Source: VRUE01 sp963703895 (GTDB lineage: Bacteria; Actinomycetota; Thermoleophilia; Solirubrobacterales; 70-9). From it: DNA of 64,000 nt. Location of the stretch: positions 1,240,001 to 1,304,000 of the forward strand of contig CAVPFX010000002.1 of NCBI GenBank assembly GCA_963703895.1, in the 5' to 3' direction. Positions 27,379 through 38,082 of this stretch are shown here, piece after piece. The notes below the pieces were generated by a model. That model was not told the DNA's origin. It did not search any database and was given only the letters and a program-made list of their open reading frames with translations. Numbering within the stretch: position 1 is the first letter of the stretch; every line of letters begins with the position of its first letter. The position numbers and the translations under genes are program-made.

Positions 27379-28545
27379 TTGTCCCTGGACCTCGACCGCG
27401 CTCGGGAGACGTTCGAGTCCTCGACCGACTTCACGATCGGGCTCGAGGAGGAGTTCGCGATCCTCGACCCGGCGACGCTGGAGCTCGAGCACCGCTTCGA
27501 GGAGGTCTACGCCGCCTGCCAGACCGACGACGTCCTCGCCGAGTCGGCGGCGGGCGAGTTGATCGCCTCCGAGATCGAGATCCGCTCCGGCCGGGCGGAG
27601 AGCTTCGCCGAGGCGGTTGCGCTTCAGCGCGAGCGCCGCGGCCGGCTCTTCGGCCTAGTCGACGAGATGGGCCTGGCCCTGGGGGCGATGGGGACCCATC
27701 CCTGGGCCAACTACCTCGACCAGCGGATCATCGACACCCCGCACTACAACCGCCTGCGCCACGAACTCGGCTACGTCGCCCAGCGCAACAACACCTGGAG
27801 CATGCACGTGCACATGGGCGTGCGCGGGGCGGACCGGGCGATCGCGGTCTGTGACTGGCTGCGTGAGCTGCTGCCCCTGCTGCTCGCCGTCTCGGCCAAC
27901 TCGCCCTTTCTCGATCGTCGCGACAGCGGCCTGCACACGGTCCGCACCGAGATCTTCACCCGCACCTTTCCCCGTTGCGGCGTGCCCAGCCCCTTCGTTG
28001 ACTGGGCCAGCTACGCCGAGTTCGTCGGCATGCTGGAGCGGACCGGCTCAGCGGTCGAGTCGACGCAGCTCTGGTGGAGCGTGCGCCCGCACCACGCCTT
28101 CGGCACGGTCGAGGTGCGGATCTGCGACGCCCAGACGCGCGGTGAGGAGTCCTTTGCCTTGGCGGGACTGATTGCCGCCTGTATCGCGCGGGCCGCGATG
28201 GCCTACGACGAGCACGGCTACGAAGGCAGCGGCGCGCCGTTGCGCGACCGCGAGATCGAGGAGAGCCTCTGGCGGGCGATCCGCCACGGGATGAGCGGCC
28301 GCCTGATCGACTTCCGCCGCGGCATCGAGATTGAGGCCGCAGCCGCGCTCGAGCAGTTGCTCGCCTGGACCGAGCCGGCGCGCGCCCAGCTTGGCATCGA
28401 GGTCGATCTGCCCGCGCGCAACGGTGCCCAGCGCGCCCGCGAGGCACTCGACGCCGGGGTCTCGATCGAGGACATCTACCGCGACGCCGTAGCCGAGACC
28501 AAGCGCACTTACACCGCCGCGCCGCAGGGTGCCGAGCAGGCCTAG
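27379..28545 (+). CDS. Glutamate-cysteine ligase family 2 (YbdK-like carboxylate-amine ligase)
   Basis: The 388-aa protein belongs to the GCS2 family: FTIGLEEEFAILDPATLEL, ASEIEIRSGRAES, GTHPWANYLDQ, NNTWSMHVHMGVRG, TVRTEIFTRTFPRCG and HHAFGTVEVRICD. Members ligate the gamma-carboxyl of glutamate to an amine, with cysteine as the substrate in some. In actinobacteria it may serve glutathione-like or ergothioneine-related chemistry, which is inference. Start is TTG at 27379, 10 nt after rex, so it is in the same operon; a redox theme with the glutaredoxin-like gene and Rex is plausible. Confidence 0.88.
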   Translation: MSLDLDRARETFESSTDFTIGLEEEFAILDPATLELEHRFEEVYAACQTDDVLAESAAGELIASEIEIRSGRAESFAEAVALQRERRGRLFGLVDEMGLALGAMGTHPWANYLDQRIIDTPHYNRLRHELGYVAQRNNTWSMHVHMGVRGADRAIAVCDWLRELLPLLLAVSANSPFLDRRDSGLHTVRTEIFTRTFPRCGVPSPFVDWASYAEFVGMLERTGSAVESTQLWWSVRPHHAFGTVEVRICDAQTRGEESFALAGLIAACIARAAMAYDEHGYEGSGAPLRDREIEESLWRAIRHGMSGRLIDFRRGIEIEAAAALEQLLAWTEPARAQLGIEVDLPARNGAQRAREALDAGVSIEDIYRDAVAETKRTYTAAPQGAEQA

Positions 28546-28621
28546 GTCCGCTCTGGGAGCGCGTTCGCCGCTCGCATATATAGACTCCCGCGCCGCTTAG
28601 AAACCAGCCGGAGGACCTAAC

Positions 28622-30709
28622 TTGACCAGCTTTTTGACCGACTACGGGGTCGTCGTAGCGCTCGTATGCGCCGCGGCGGCTGTTGTCTACGGACTAATAA
28701 TCACCCAGCGCCTGCTGGCGAAGTCGCCAGGCAACGAGCGCATGCAGGAGATCTCAGGGGCGGTACAGGAAGGCGCGCAGGCCTACCTCAACCGCCAGTA
28801 CACGATCATCGCCGCGGTCGCTATTCCGATCGCGATCGTGCTCTGGCTCCTGCAGGACTACAAGACCGCGATCGGATTCGTCTTCGGTGGCGTCCTCTCC
28901 GGGGCGGCCGGATTCATCGGCATGAACGTCTCTGTGCGGGCTAACGCGCGCGTTGCCGAGGCGGCCCGCGGTGGCGTGCCGCCAGCGCTCGACGTCGCCT
29001 TCAAGGGCGGCTCGGTCACCGGCCTGCTGGTCGTCGGCCTCGCCCTGCTCGGCGTCGCCGGTTACTACGGCATCCTCGTGATCACCGGCAGCACCGACAA
29101 GGAGGCTGTCGACGCGCTCGTCGGCCTCGGCTTCGGCGGCTCGCTGATCTCGGTCTTCGCCCGGCTGGGCGGCGGCATCTTCACCAAGGCCGCCGACGTC
29201 GGCGCCGACCTGGTCGGCAAGGTCGAGGCGGGAATCCCCGAGGACGACCCGCGCAACCCGGCGGTGATCGCCGACAACGTCGGCGACAACGTCGGCGACT
29301 GCGCCGGCATGGCCGCGGACCTCTTCGAGACCTACGCGGTCACCTCGGTCGCCGTGATGCTGCTCGGCGTCCTCACCTTCACCGGCTCCGGCGGTGAATT
29401 CTCCCGCGAGGTGGCGATCTACCCGCTGATCATCGGCGCCGTCGCGATCATCGCCTCGATCGTCGGCGCCCTGCTGGTGCGGACCAAAACGGACCGGGTC
29501 GAGGGAGCCCTCTACACCGGCGTCATTGCTGCCGGGATCCTCTCGATCGCGGCCTTCTACCCGATCACCGACTGGCTGATGAGCGAACCGGTGCGACTTG
29601 GCCTCAGCGCCGGCGCCAACGCGGTCAGCACCACCGATCTCTGGCTCTGCTCCGTGATCGGCGTGGCGGTCACCGCACTGCTCTTCGTGATCACCGAATT
29701 TTATACCTCGACCCGTTTCCGTCCGGTCAAGACGATCGCCCAGGCATCGGAGACCGGGCACGCGACGAACATCATCCAGGGGCTGGCTCAGGGCTTCCAG
29801 TCGACCGCTGCTCCGGCGCTGGTCCTCGCCCTGGCGATCCTCGGCGCCAACGAGCTTGCGGGCATCTACGGCATCGGCATCGCCGTAATGGGCCAGCTCT
29901 CGCTCTGCGGCCTGATCGTCGCCCTCGACGCCTTCGGGCCGATCACCGACAACGCCGGTGGCATCGCCGAGATGGCGGAGCTGCCCGAGGAGGTGCGCGC
30001 CGTCACCGATCCGCTTGACGCGGTCGGCAACACGACCAAGGCCGTGACCAAGGGCTACGCGATCGGCTCGGCTGCTCTCGCGGCGCTGGTGCTGTTCGCG
30101 GCGTTCAAGAGCGAATTGGCCGACGAGGCACCGGCTGGCTTCGACCTCAACGGGCTCTTCAACCTCTCGAGCCCGGACGTGCTGATCGGGTTGATCGTCG
30201 GCGGCATGATGGTCTACCTCTTCGCCGCCTTCGCGATCGAGGCGGTAGGCCGCGCCGGGGGCGAGGTGGTCGAACAGGTTCGCGAGCAGTTCCGCGAGCA
30301 CCCCGGGATCATGGAGGGCACCGAAAAGCCCGACTACGCCAAGACGGTCAGCATCGTCACCTTGGCAGCGCAGAAGGAGATGATCCTTCCCTCGCTGATC
30401 CCGATCGTCATTCCGGTGATCGTCGGCCTGCTCAGCGTCGACGCGCTCGGCGGTCTGCTGATCGGCGTCATCGTCGTCGGCCTCTTCGCCGCGGTCTCGA
30501 TGACCGCCGGCGGCGGCGCCTGGGACAACGCCAAGAAGCTGATCGAGGACGGCGCCCACGGCGGCAAGGGCACGCTGGCCCACGAAGCCTCGGTAACCGG
30601 CGACACCGTTGGCGATCCCTACAAGGACACCGCCGGTCCGGCGATCAACCCAATGATCAAGGTCGCAAACATCGTCGCGATCCTGATCATCCCGATCGTT
30701 CACTTCTAG
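28622..30709 (+). CDS. hppA: K+-independent proton-pumping membrane pyrophosphatase
   Basis: This 695-aa protein has about 16 membrane helices and couples PPi hydrolysis to H+ export. Catalytic signatures are visible: GGGIFTKAADVGADLVGKVE, DNVGDNVGDCAGMAADLFE, EMAELP and DTVGDPYKDTAGPAINP. The segment GNTTKAVTKGYAIGSAAL carries Lys where K+-dependent enzymes have Ala, which marks the K+-independent H+-pumping class. Start is TTG at 28622 with GGAGG 9 nt upstream. It is followed by the paired repeats B1 and B2. Confidence 0.95.
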   Translation: MTSFLTDYGVVVALVCAAAAVVYGLIITQRLLAKSPGNERMQEISGAVQEGAQAYLNRQYTIIAAVAIPIAIVLWLLQDYKTAIGFVFGGVLSGAAGFIGMNVSVRANARVAEAARGGVPPALDVAFKGGSVTGLLVVGLALLGVAGYYGILVITGSTDKEAVDALVGLGFGGSLISVFARLGGGIFTKAADVGADLVGKVEAGIPEDDPRNPAVIADNVGDNVGDCAGMAADLFETYAVTSVAVMLLGVLTFTGSGGEFSREVAIYPLIIGAVAIIASIVGALLVRTKTDRVEGALYTGVIAAGILSIAAFYPITDWLMSEPVRLGLSAGANAVSTTDLWLCSVIGVAVTALLFVITEFYTSTRFRPVKTIAQASETGHATNIIQGLAQGFQSTAAPALVLALAILGANELAGIYGIGIAVMGQLSLCGLIVALDAFGPITDNAGGIAEMAELPEEVRAVTDPLDAVGNTTKAVTKGYAIGSAALAALVLFAAFKSELADEAPAGFDLNGLFNLSSPDVLIGLIVGGMMVYLFAAFAIEAVGRAGGEVVEQVREQFREHPGIMEGTEKPDYAKTVSIVTLAAQKEMILPSLIPIVIPVIVGLLSVDALGGLLIGVIVVGLFAAVSMTAGGGAWDNAKKLIEDGAHGGKGTLAHEASVTGDTVGDPYKDTAGPAINPMIKVANIVAILIIPIVHF

Positions 30710-30797
30710 CCTCGGCTGGGTATCGAGAGGCAGACGGGGAGGGGCTTGCTGATGGGCCCCTCCCCGTTTCTCTGCCTGGGACGAGCTGAGTAGCGGG

Positions 30798-30906
30798 GGA
30801 GGGGTCGGGTGCCCCTCTCCCAGAGACCGTCGCGCAGCAGGCTCGCCTGGTGGTGCTTCGGAGCGTTTTACCGGGAGCCTCTGGGAGAGGGTCACCCGAC
30901 CCCTCC
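30798..30906 (+). repeat. Family B palindromic intergenic element, copy B1
   Basis: Arms of 28 bp with one mismatch (30798-30825 and 30879-30906) enclose a centre that starts ACCGTCGCGCAGCAG and ends GGGAGCCT. Six full copies are in the window. The inner arm ends share GCCCCTNCCC and the AG next to the core; the outer 10-13 bp differ between copies but pair within each. It lies between convergent hppA and the GNAT gene. Together with B2 it fills the 427-bp gap 30710-31136. Confidence 0.85.
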
Positions 30907-31009
30907 ATCACCAAGCAGCTCCCTGCCAGAAGCTCCTGCGGGGCAGCGCCCATCTACTAGAGAAGCGTCCGAGCCTGCTCGCAACCAACGAAAGCTGGTT
31001 GAGCGCGGT

Positions 31010-31114
31010 AGGGGGCGGTGATGCCCTTCCCCGAAAGCTCCTGGTCAGACAGGCTGAATCGATGCGGCGGACCTGCTGCGCGGCGGCTTTCGGGGAAGGG
31101 CATCACCGCCCCCT
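31010..31114 (-). repeat. Family B palindromic intergenic element, copy B2 (inverted)
   Basis: Perfect 29-bp arms (31010-31038 and 31086-31114) enclose a core in reverse orientation (CTGCTGCGCGGCGGC on the plus strand). It is 103 bp from B1, with the cores pointing at each other. It ends 22 nt from the stop of the GNAT gene. Confidence 0.85.
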
Positions 31115-31136
31115 TGCGGCCTGAGCTGATTCGTCG

Positions 31137-31592
31137 CTAGAGATCCAGCTCGTACACGACCCAGCCGCTGCGCTCGGCTCCGGTTGCGTCGTAGAGGCGC
31201 TGGGCCGTGTCGTTGTCTGGCGCGGTTGCCCACTCGAGGTGGTGGGCGCCGCGTTCGCGGGCGAGGGCTGCGCTTGCTTCGATTAGCGCTCGGCCGACGC
31301 CCTGACTGCGGGCGGCGGGATCGACGAAGAGGTCGTTCATCAGCACCGTCTCGGCCGGTACCAGGGAGGTGAAGTGCCAGTAGAGGCAGGCGTAGCCGCG
31401 GAGCTCGTCGCCTTGCCAAGCGCCGAGCAGCATGCCGTCGTCGCTGGGCGCGATGAAGCGGGAGAAGAAGGCGCGGTTTCGCGCCTCGTCGATCTCCTCG
31501 ACCTCGTAGAAGCGCTGGTATGCGGCGATCATCGGCAGCAGGCGCTCGAACTGTGCCTGGCTGACCGGCTCGATGCGCGGGGTGGTAGCCAC
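31137..31592 (-). CDS. GNAT-family N-acetyltransferase
   Basis: From GTG at 31592 the gene encodes 151 aa with the GNAT fold: motif A NDLFVDPAARSQGVGRALIEA with the Q/RxxGxG/A acetyl-CoA loop, and motif B LEWATAPDNDTAQRLYDATGA. The N-terminal half (FYEVEEIDEARNRAFFSRF) resembles acetyltransferases acting on small molecules such as amino sugars or polyamines. The substrate is unknown. It is convergent with hppA and divergent from clpX. Confidence 0.85.
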   Translation of the reverse strand: MATTPRIEPVSQAQFERLLPMIAAYQRFYEVEEIDEARNRAFFSRFIAPSDDGMLLGAWQGDELRGYACLYWHFTSLVPAETVLMNDLFVDPAARSQGVGRALIEASAALARERGAHHLEWATAPDNDTAQRLYDATGAERSGWVVYELDL

Positions 31593-31755
31593 GGGCCAAC
31601 GATAGGCCAGCCACGCCTGGTTGTTTGCGATCACGGGGAGGGACAGGCGCGGCCACGCAGTAAACGACCGCACTGACAGGGCCGACTTGATGCTCCCTTT
31701 AAGCTTTGGGGCGCGGGTCGGTAGGCAAATCACTGCCCCTAAGGAGGGGATTCCG

Positions 31756-33048
<1,293 letters not shown>

Positions 33049-33061
33049 CAACTAAGCGGGG

Positions 33062-33164
33062 AGGCAAGCTGGTCCCCTCCCGCAGAGACCGTCGCGCAGC
33101 AGGTCGCTGGCAGCGCTTCGGAGCGTTTGACCATGAGCCTCTGCGAGAGGGGACCAGCTTGCCT
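33062..33164 (+). repeat. Family B palindromic intergenic element, copy B3
   Basis: Arms of 26 bp with one mismatch (33062-33087 and 33139-33164) enclose a core beginning ACCGTCGCGCAGCAGG and containing TTCGGAGCGTTTGACC. It begins 14 nt after the clpX stop codon. It is paired with the inverted copy B4, 61 bp away. Confidence 0.85.
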
Positions 33165-33225
33165 TCTCACGAAGCTGCCGCGCGGAGAGTCAGCTCCTCC
33201 CTGGGTCGAAGCTGCCGTGCCGGAT

Positions 33226-33329
33226 AGGGGTCATGGTGCCCCTTTCCCAAAGGCTCCCGGTGAGCGCTTTGAAGCGGAGCCGGCGATCTGCTGCGCGACG
33301 GTCTTTGGGGAAGGGGCACCATGACCCCT
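33226..33329 (-). repeat. Family B palindromic intergenic element, copy B4 (inverted)
   Basis: Arms of 27 bp with one mismatch (33226-33252 and 33303-33329) enclose the core in reverse orientation (GATCTGCTGCGCGACGGT on the plus strand). It ends 16 nt before the -10 box of valS, so it lies where a -35 or an activator would act. Confidence 0.85.
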
Positions 33330-33344
33330 CTCGCCCGCGGTATC

Positions 33345-33350
33345 TAGACT
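33345..33350 (+). promoter_or_regulatory. -10 box of probably leaderless valS
   Basis: TAGACT ends 6 nt before the GTG start at 33357. No ribosome-binding site is present between them, and no T-box leader is possible in so short a space. Confidence 0.5.
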
Positions 33351-33356
33351 CGCGGC

Positions 33357-35930
33357 GTGGACGCCTTGCGCCGCGAAAAGCTTGAAGGAGCAACCCGCTA
33401 CGACCCGACTGAGGTTGAGGCGAGGATCTTCGGCGAATGGATGGATGCGGGGTACTTTCATCCGGAGGCCGAGGGGACGCCGGAGGAGAATTTCTCGGTT
33501 GCCATTCCGCCGCCGAATGTGACCGGGGCGCTGCATATGGGGCACGCGCTGAATGGGTCGATGCAGGACGCGCTGGTGCGGATGAACCGGATGCGGGGGC
33601 GCAACTCGCTCTGGATCCTGGGGACTGACCACGCGGGGATCGCGACCCAGTCGGTGGTCGAGAAAATGCTGCGCGCCGAAGGGGTCTCGCGCCACGACCT
33701 CGGTCGTGAGGAGTTCGTCAAGCGGGTCTGGGAGTGGCGCGAGGAGTACGGCTCGCGGATCGTCGAGCAGTACAAGCGGCTCGGTGCCTCCTGCGACTAC
33801 GAGCGCGAGCGCTTCACCCTGGACGAGGGATACGTCAAGGCCGTCTACCGCGTCTTCAAGCAGCTCTACGACAAGGGCTACATCTACCGCGACAACTACA
33901 TGGTCAACTGGGACCCGGGCTCGCACTCGGCGATCTCCGACCTCGAGGTCGAGAACCGCGAGGTAGAGGACGCGCTCTACTCGATCGATTACCCGGTCGA
34001 GGGTTCGGATCGGGTGCTGACCGTCGCCACCGTGCGTCCAGAGACGATGCTCGCCGACACCGCCGTGGCTGTGAACCCCGGCGACGAGCGCTACGGCGAT
34101 CTCGTCGGCCAGTTCTGCATCCTGCCGCTGGTCGGCCGGCGGCTGCCGATCGTCGCCGACGAGCACGTCGATCCCGAGTTCGGCACCGGGGCGCTCAAGA
34201 TCACCCCCGGACACGACCCCAACGACTTCGAGATCGGCCGCAAGCACGGCCTCGAGGAGATCGTCGCGATCGGGCCCGACGGGCGGCTCACCGCTGAGGC
34301 GGGGGATAGGTTCGCCGGCATGACCGTGGCCGAGGCCCAGGAGGCCGTGGTCGCCGCCCTGCGCGAGCAGGGGGTGCTGCGTGCGGAGGAGCCCTACACC
34401 CACTCCGTCCCCTTCTCGCACCGCTCCGGCGAGCGGATCGAGCCGCTGATCTCGCTGCAGTGGTTTTGCCGCATGGACGAGCTGGCGGCGCCGGCGATCG
34501 AGGCGGTGGAGAGCGAGCGGGTGCGGATCACGCCCGGCCAGTGGAAACGGGTCTACCTCGACTGGATGCGCGAGATCCGCCCCTGGTGCATCTCGCGCCA
34601 GCTCTGGTGGGGACACCGGATCCCCGTCTGGTATTGCGACGCCTGCGAGGAGACCTACGTCGCTGAGGATCCGGCGGCGGCGCCGGAGCGCTGCGGCTCC
34701 TGCGGCGGCGAGCTGCGCCAGGAGGAGGACGTGCTCGACACCTGGTTCAGCTCGGCGATCTGGCCCTTTGCCACGCTCGGCTGGCCCGACGACACCCCCG
34801 AGCTGCGCGCCTTCTACCCGACCAGCTTTCTCACCACCGCGCGCGAGATCCTCTTCCTCTGGGTGGCGCGGATGATCATGAGCGGGCTCGAGTTCGCCGG
34901 CGACGTCCCCTTCAACGATGTCTACGTGCACTCGGTGATCCAGGCCCGCGACGGGCGGCGGATGTCGAAGAGCCTCGGCACCGGTATCGACCCGTTGGAG
35001 GAGATCGACGTGCACGGGGCCGACGCGCTGCGCTTCGGCCTGCTGGCGATGTCCTCGACCCAGGACGTGCGCTATTCCGACGCCAAGGTCCAGCAGGGCC
35101 GCGACCTCTCCAACAAGCTCTGGAACGCGAGCCGCCTGATCCTCTTGAACGCCGCCGAGGTCGAGGCGCGGCCCGTCGCCGAGCGGGTCGAGGACCGTTG
35201 GATCCTCTCGCGACTGGAGCGCACGATCGACTCGGTCAGCGAGAAGCTCGACAGCTATGACTTCGCTCACGCCGTTCAGGAGGCCTACGCCTTCTTCTGG
35301 TCGGAGCTTTGCGATTGGTACCTGGAGATCGCCAAGCCACGGCTCTATGAGGGCGAGGCCGAGGTCTCGGCGAACCTGCTCTGGCTGCTGGAAAGGACGC
35401 TCGCCCTCTTGCACCCGATCATGCCGTTTGTCAGTGAGGAGGTCTGGGCTTACCACCCGAGTTGTCGGGGTCACCTCGCCGTTCACTCGTTCCCCCGGGC
35501 GGATCCCTCGCTTTTCGACGAGGAGGCGGAAACCGAGATCGGCGAGGCGATCGATCTGACGCGAAACCTGCGCACCTGGCGCGACCTGGTCGAGCTGGCC
35601 GCCAAGTCAACGCTGCCGGTTCGCACCGCCGACCCCCTGCCGGAGTTCGTCTCGCGCTTGGCCCGGGTCGAGTCGACGGCTGACGGTGGGTCAGCCGATC
35701 CGATCGCCTCGGTGGGAGCGGTGCAGATCCTCGCCTCGCCCGAGATCGACGCCGAGGCCGTTGCCGCTCGTCTCGAGCAGCGGCGCGGGGAGCTGCGCTC
35801 GGAGGTCGCCCGCGCCGAGGGCAAGCTCGCCAATGAGAAGTTCGTCGCTCGCGCGCCAGCCGAGCTGGTCGAGGAGGAGCGGGCCAAGCTGGAGCGCTAC
35901 CGGGCCGAGCTGGAGGAGCTCTCCGAATAG
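33357..35930 (+). CDS. valS: Valyl-tRNA synthetase
   Basis: ValS charges tRNA-Val. The 857-aa class I enzyme has the HIGH motif as HMGH in PPPNVTGALHMGHAL, the editing domain with VRPETMLADTAVAVNP, the tryptophan-rich WCISRQLWWGHRIPVWYC, a zinc-like knuckle (CDACEE...CGSCGGE) and KMSKS as RRMSKSLGTG. The C-terminal coiled coil (EIDAEAVAARLEQRRGELRSEVARAEG, listed here only by its start EIDAEAVAARLEQ) is typical of ValS. GTG start at 33357. A tRNA-Val gene is at 63787. Confidence 0.96.
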   Translation: MDALRREKLEGATRYDPTEVEARIFGEWMDAGYFHPEAEGTPEENFSVAIPPPNVTGALHMGHALNGSMQDALVRMNRMRGRNSLWILGTDHAGIATQSVVEKMLRAEGVSRHDLGREEFVKRVWEWREEYGSRIVEQYKRLGASCDYERERFTLDEGYVKAVYRVFKQLYDKGYIYRDNYMVNWDPGSHSAISDLEVENREVEDALYSIDYPVEGSDRVLTVATVRPETMLADTAVAVNPGDERYGDLVGQFCILPLVGRRLPIVADEHVDPEFGTGALKITPGHDPNDFEIGRKHGLEEIVAIGPDGRLTAEAGDRFAGMTVAEAQEAVVAALREQGVLRAEEPYTHSVPFSHRSGERIEPLISLQWFCRMDELAAPAIEAVESERVRITPGQWKRVYLDWMREIRPWCISRQLWWGHRIPVWYCDACEETYVAEDPAAAPERCGSCGGELRQEEDVLDTWFSSAIWPFATLGWPDDTPELRAFYPTSFLTTAREILFLWVARMIMSGLEFAGDVPFNDVYVHSVIQARDGRRMSKSLGTGIDPLEEIDVHGADALRFGLLAMSSTQDVRYSDAKVQQGRDLSNKLWNASRLILLNAAEVEARPVAERVEDRWILSRLERTIDSVSEKLDSYDFAHAVQEAYAFFWSELCDWYLEIAKPRLYEGEAEVSANLLWLLERTLALLHPIMPFVSEEVWAYHPSCRGHLAVHSFPRADPSLFDEEAETEIGEAIDLTRNLRTWRDLVELAAKSTLPVRTADPLPEFVSRLARVESTADGGSADPIASVGAVQILASPEIDAEAVAARLEQRRGELRSEVARAEGKLANEKFVARAPAELVEEERAKLERYRAELEELSE

Positions 35931-35989
35931 ATCCGCAGGCTTACCTCGACTCGCTGGAGCCGGTTGGCTGGAAGCTCGGCCTGGAGCGG

Positions 35990-37198
35990 ATGCACAAGCT
36001 CAGCACGGTGCTGGGGATGCCCCAGCGCCGCTATGCCTCGGTCCATGTCGTTGGCACCAATGGCAAGTCCTCGGTGACGCGGATGATCGCCGCTTTGCTC
36101 GAGGCACACGGGATCGGGACCGCCGCCTGCGTCTCGCCGCACGCCGCGCGCTGGTCCGAACGGGTCTTGATCGGCGGTGCCGAGATCGACGCCGCCGCCT
36201 TTGCCGCGGCCGTGGAGCGCACCGCGCAGGCGGCCGTCACGGTCAACCGCAGCCTTGACGAGGGCGAGGCCGTGACCCAGTTCGAGGTCGTCACCGCGGC
36301 GACCTTCGTCGCTTTCGCCGCGGCCCGGGTCAAAGCCGCCGTGGTCGAGGCGGGGCTGGGAGGGAGGCTCGACGCGACCAACACGATCCCCTCGCGGGTC
36401 ACGGTGCTGACCTCGATTGGCCTCGATCACACCGCTTGGCTGGGCGAGACCGAGCTAGAGATCGCCGCCGAGAAGCTGGCGGTGCTGCGCGACCACACGA
36501 CCCTCGTCCTCGGCCGGGTCGGCCCCGAGGTGGCGAGTCTCGCCGAGCGGACCGCGGCGGAGCGGGGAGCGAAGCTCGTCGTCGCCCGGGACGACCCCGG
36601 TGAGGAGATCGTGCTGCGGGCGGCCGGGCGCTTTCAGCGCCGTAACTTTGCCCTCGCCTGCGCCGCGGCGGAAGAGCTCCTCGGCGACCTCGACCCGGAG
36701 GCGGTCGCCGCGGTCGCTGCTTCGCTGACTGTGCCCGGCCGGCTCGAGCGCGTCGGCGAAGACCCGCCGGTCTTCATCGACGTCGCCCATAACCCCGATG
36801 GCGCTGTCGCGCTTGCCGAGGGCCTCGGTGAGATCGCCGGTGGGCGCCCAGTCGTGGCCTGTGTCGCTGCCCTCAGCGACAAGGACGCCGGCGCGATGAT
36901 CCGGGCGCTGGCGCCGGTCCTGACCCAGGTGGTCTGCACCGAGCTCGACTCGGCAGCGCTGGAGTCGAGGGGCCTGCCGGGGGTTGCTTCGCACAGCGCC
37001 GCCAAACTGGCCGCGGCCTGCAGGGAGGCCGGCCTGCGCGCCGAGCAGGTCCCCGACTTCGAAGCGGCCGTGCTGCGCGGCCGAGAGCTGGCCGCGGATC
37101 TGCCCGACGCGGTGCTGCTGATCACCGGTTCGCACTACGTCCTGGCGCCGGCCCGCGCCGCTCTGCGCCTGTGCGAGGATGGCGGCAATGGCTTCTGA
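35990..37198 (+). CDS. folC: Folylpolyglutamate synthase / dihydrofolate synthase
   Basis: FolC adds glutamates to folate. The Mur-ligase-type ATPase has VVGTNGKSSVTRMIA, the EAGLGGRLDATN motif, and DVAHNPDGAVALAEGL. The ATG at 35990 gives 402 aa, but FolC-like sequence (YLDSLEPVGWKLGLERM) is encoded in the same frame from about 35930, upstream of this ATG. No ATG, GTG or TTG lies there; only ATA at 35927 and CTG at 35954 do. The true start is therefore probably non-standard and near the valS stop codon. Confidence 0.92.
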   Translation: MHKLSTVLGMPQRRYASVHVVGTNGKSSVTRMIAALLEAHGIGTAACVSPHAARWSERVLIGGAEIDAAAFAAAVERTAQAAVTVNRSLDEGEAVTQFEVVTAATFVAFAAARVKAAVVEAGLGGRLDATNTIPSRVTVLTSIGLDHTAWLGETELEIAAEKLAVLRDHTTLVLGRVGPEVASLAERTAAERGAKLVVARDDPGEEIVLRAAGRFQRRNFALACAAAEELLGDLDPEAVAAVAASLTVPGRLERVGEDPPVFIDVAHNPDGAVALAEGLGEIAGGRPVVACVAALSDKDAGAMIRALAPVLTQVVCTELDSAALESRGLPGVASHSAAKLAAACREAGLRAEQVPDFEAAVLRGRELAADLPDAVLLITGSHYVLAPARAALRLCEDGGNGF

Positions 37199-37316
37199 GT
37201 CGAAAAGCGCCAGCTCCGAACTGCTCTCGATGATGGCCTTGGTCGCCGCCGTCGTCGCCGCGGTGATCCTCGTCTTCTTCGGCCTCGGCTACCTCTTCGG
37301 CAGCCTTTTCCTCTAG
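37179..37316 (+). CDS. Small single-pass membrane protein (45 aa)
   Basis: ATG 37179 overlaps the end of folC by 20 nt. The 45-aa product has a short polar N-terminus (SESKSASSELL) and one strong hydrophobic helix (MMALVAAVVAAVILVFFGLG), ending GSLFL. An inner ATG at 37188 is an alternative. The overlap suggests translational coupling with folC. No family is recognised. Confidence 0.5.
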   Translation: MAAMASESKSASSELLSMMALVAAVVAAVILVFFGLGYLFGSLFL

Positions 37317-37380
37317 CGAGGGTTCACGCGCCCGACGGCGAAGTAGACTGCCGCTCCCCTCTACGGCGGGCGCCCCAGCC

Positions 37381-38082
37381 ATGGCACTAGCGATCTTCGG
37401 CATCTCCAACAGCGGCCTCAATCTGGCCGTCACCCTCTTCGTTCTGATGATCGTCGTCGTTTGGCTTGCCCTGATCGTCTACACCTACCTCGATGCCCGC
37501 CGCCGCATCTCGGATCCGTTCCTGGTCGCCTGCGCCACGGTGGGGTCCTTCTTCCCCTACATCGGCACCGCCGTCTACGCGATCGTGCGACCGCCGGAGT
37601 TCCTCGAGGACGCCCACGAACGCGAGCTCGAGATCCGCGCCGCCGAGCTGCGCGTGCGCCAGCTGACCGAGGCCTCTTGCCCCAACTGCGAATACCCGGT
37701 CGAGAAGAGCTTCCTGCGCTGCCCGCAGTGCCAGCGCCGCCTCAAGGACCCTTGCACGAGCTGCGGCAAGCCGGTCGATCCGCGCTGGGCGCTCTGTCCT
37801 TACTGCGAGAACCCGATCGCCGAGCGCCCTCGCCGCCAGCGCGCCGAGGGCGAGGGCCGTCGCAAGCCACGCGAGCGAGCAGCCGTCCCAGCCGGCGAGG
37901 AGCGCCCGAAGCGCGGCAAGCGCGAAGAGCGCCCGAAGCGCGAGGAGCAACCCAAGCGCCGACCCGCCGCCAAAGCCGATAAAGATGCGCCCGCGCCCGA
38001 GACGGACGCCGAGGCCGCACGACCCACCCAAACCCAAAGGAGCCCCGCCCGTGAGCCGGACGCTGATCCTCGTAAAGCCTGA
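37381..38082 (+). CDS. Zinc-ribbon membrane protein with charged tail
   Basis: The 233-aa protein starts with a transmembrane helix (about residues 15-36, LAVTLFVLMIVVVWLALIVY) and a second hydrophobic stretch (PFLVACATVGSFFPYIGTAVY), then two double zinc ribbons: CPNCEYP, CPQCQRR, CTSCGKP and CPYCENP, all CxxC. The C-terminal third is disordered and very charged (repeats of KRGKREERPKREEQPKR type). Such zinc-ribbon membrane proteins are common but functionally unassigned. Upstream TAGACT (37344-37349) may be the -10. The ndk gene starts within its last 32 nt. Confidence 0.75.
   Translation: MALAIFGISNSGLNLAVTLFVLMIVVVWLALIVYTYLDARRRISDPFLVACATVGSFFPYIGTAVYAIVRPPEFLEDAHERELEIRAAELRVRQLTEASCPNCEYPVEKSFLRCPQCQRRLKDPCTSCGKPVDPRWALCPYCENPIAERPRRQRAEGEGRRKPRERAAVPAGEERPKRGKREERPKREEQPKRRPAAKADKDAPAPETDAEAARPTQTQRSPAREPDADPRKA

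Noticed and set aside
28754..30895. Minus-strand open frame (713 codons) opposite hppA
   Set aside because: The same antisense-shadow effect; the real gene on the plus strand has every pyrophosphatase motif.
33165..33356. T-box riboswitch upstream of valS
   Set aside because: There is no specifier-loop or T-box TGGN sequence, and the -10 box leaves no leader.
33231..35486. Minus-strand open frame (751 codons) opposite valS
   Set aside because: A shadow of valS with no recognisable domain; it also runs through repeat B4.
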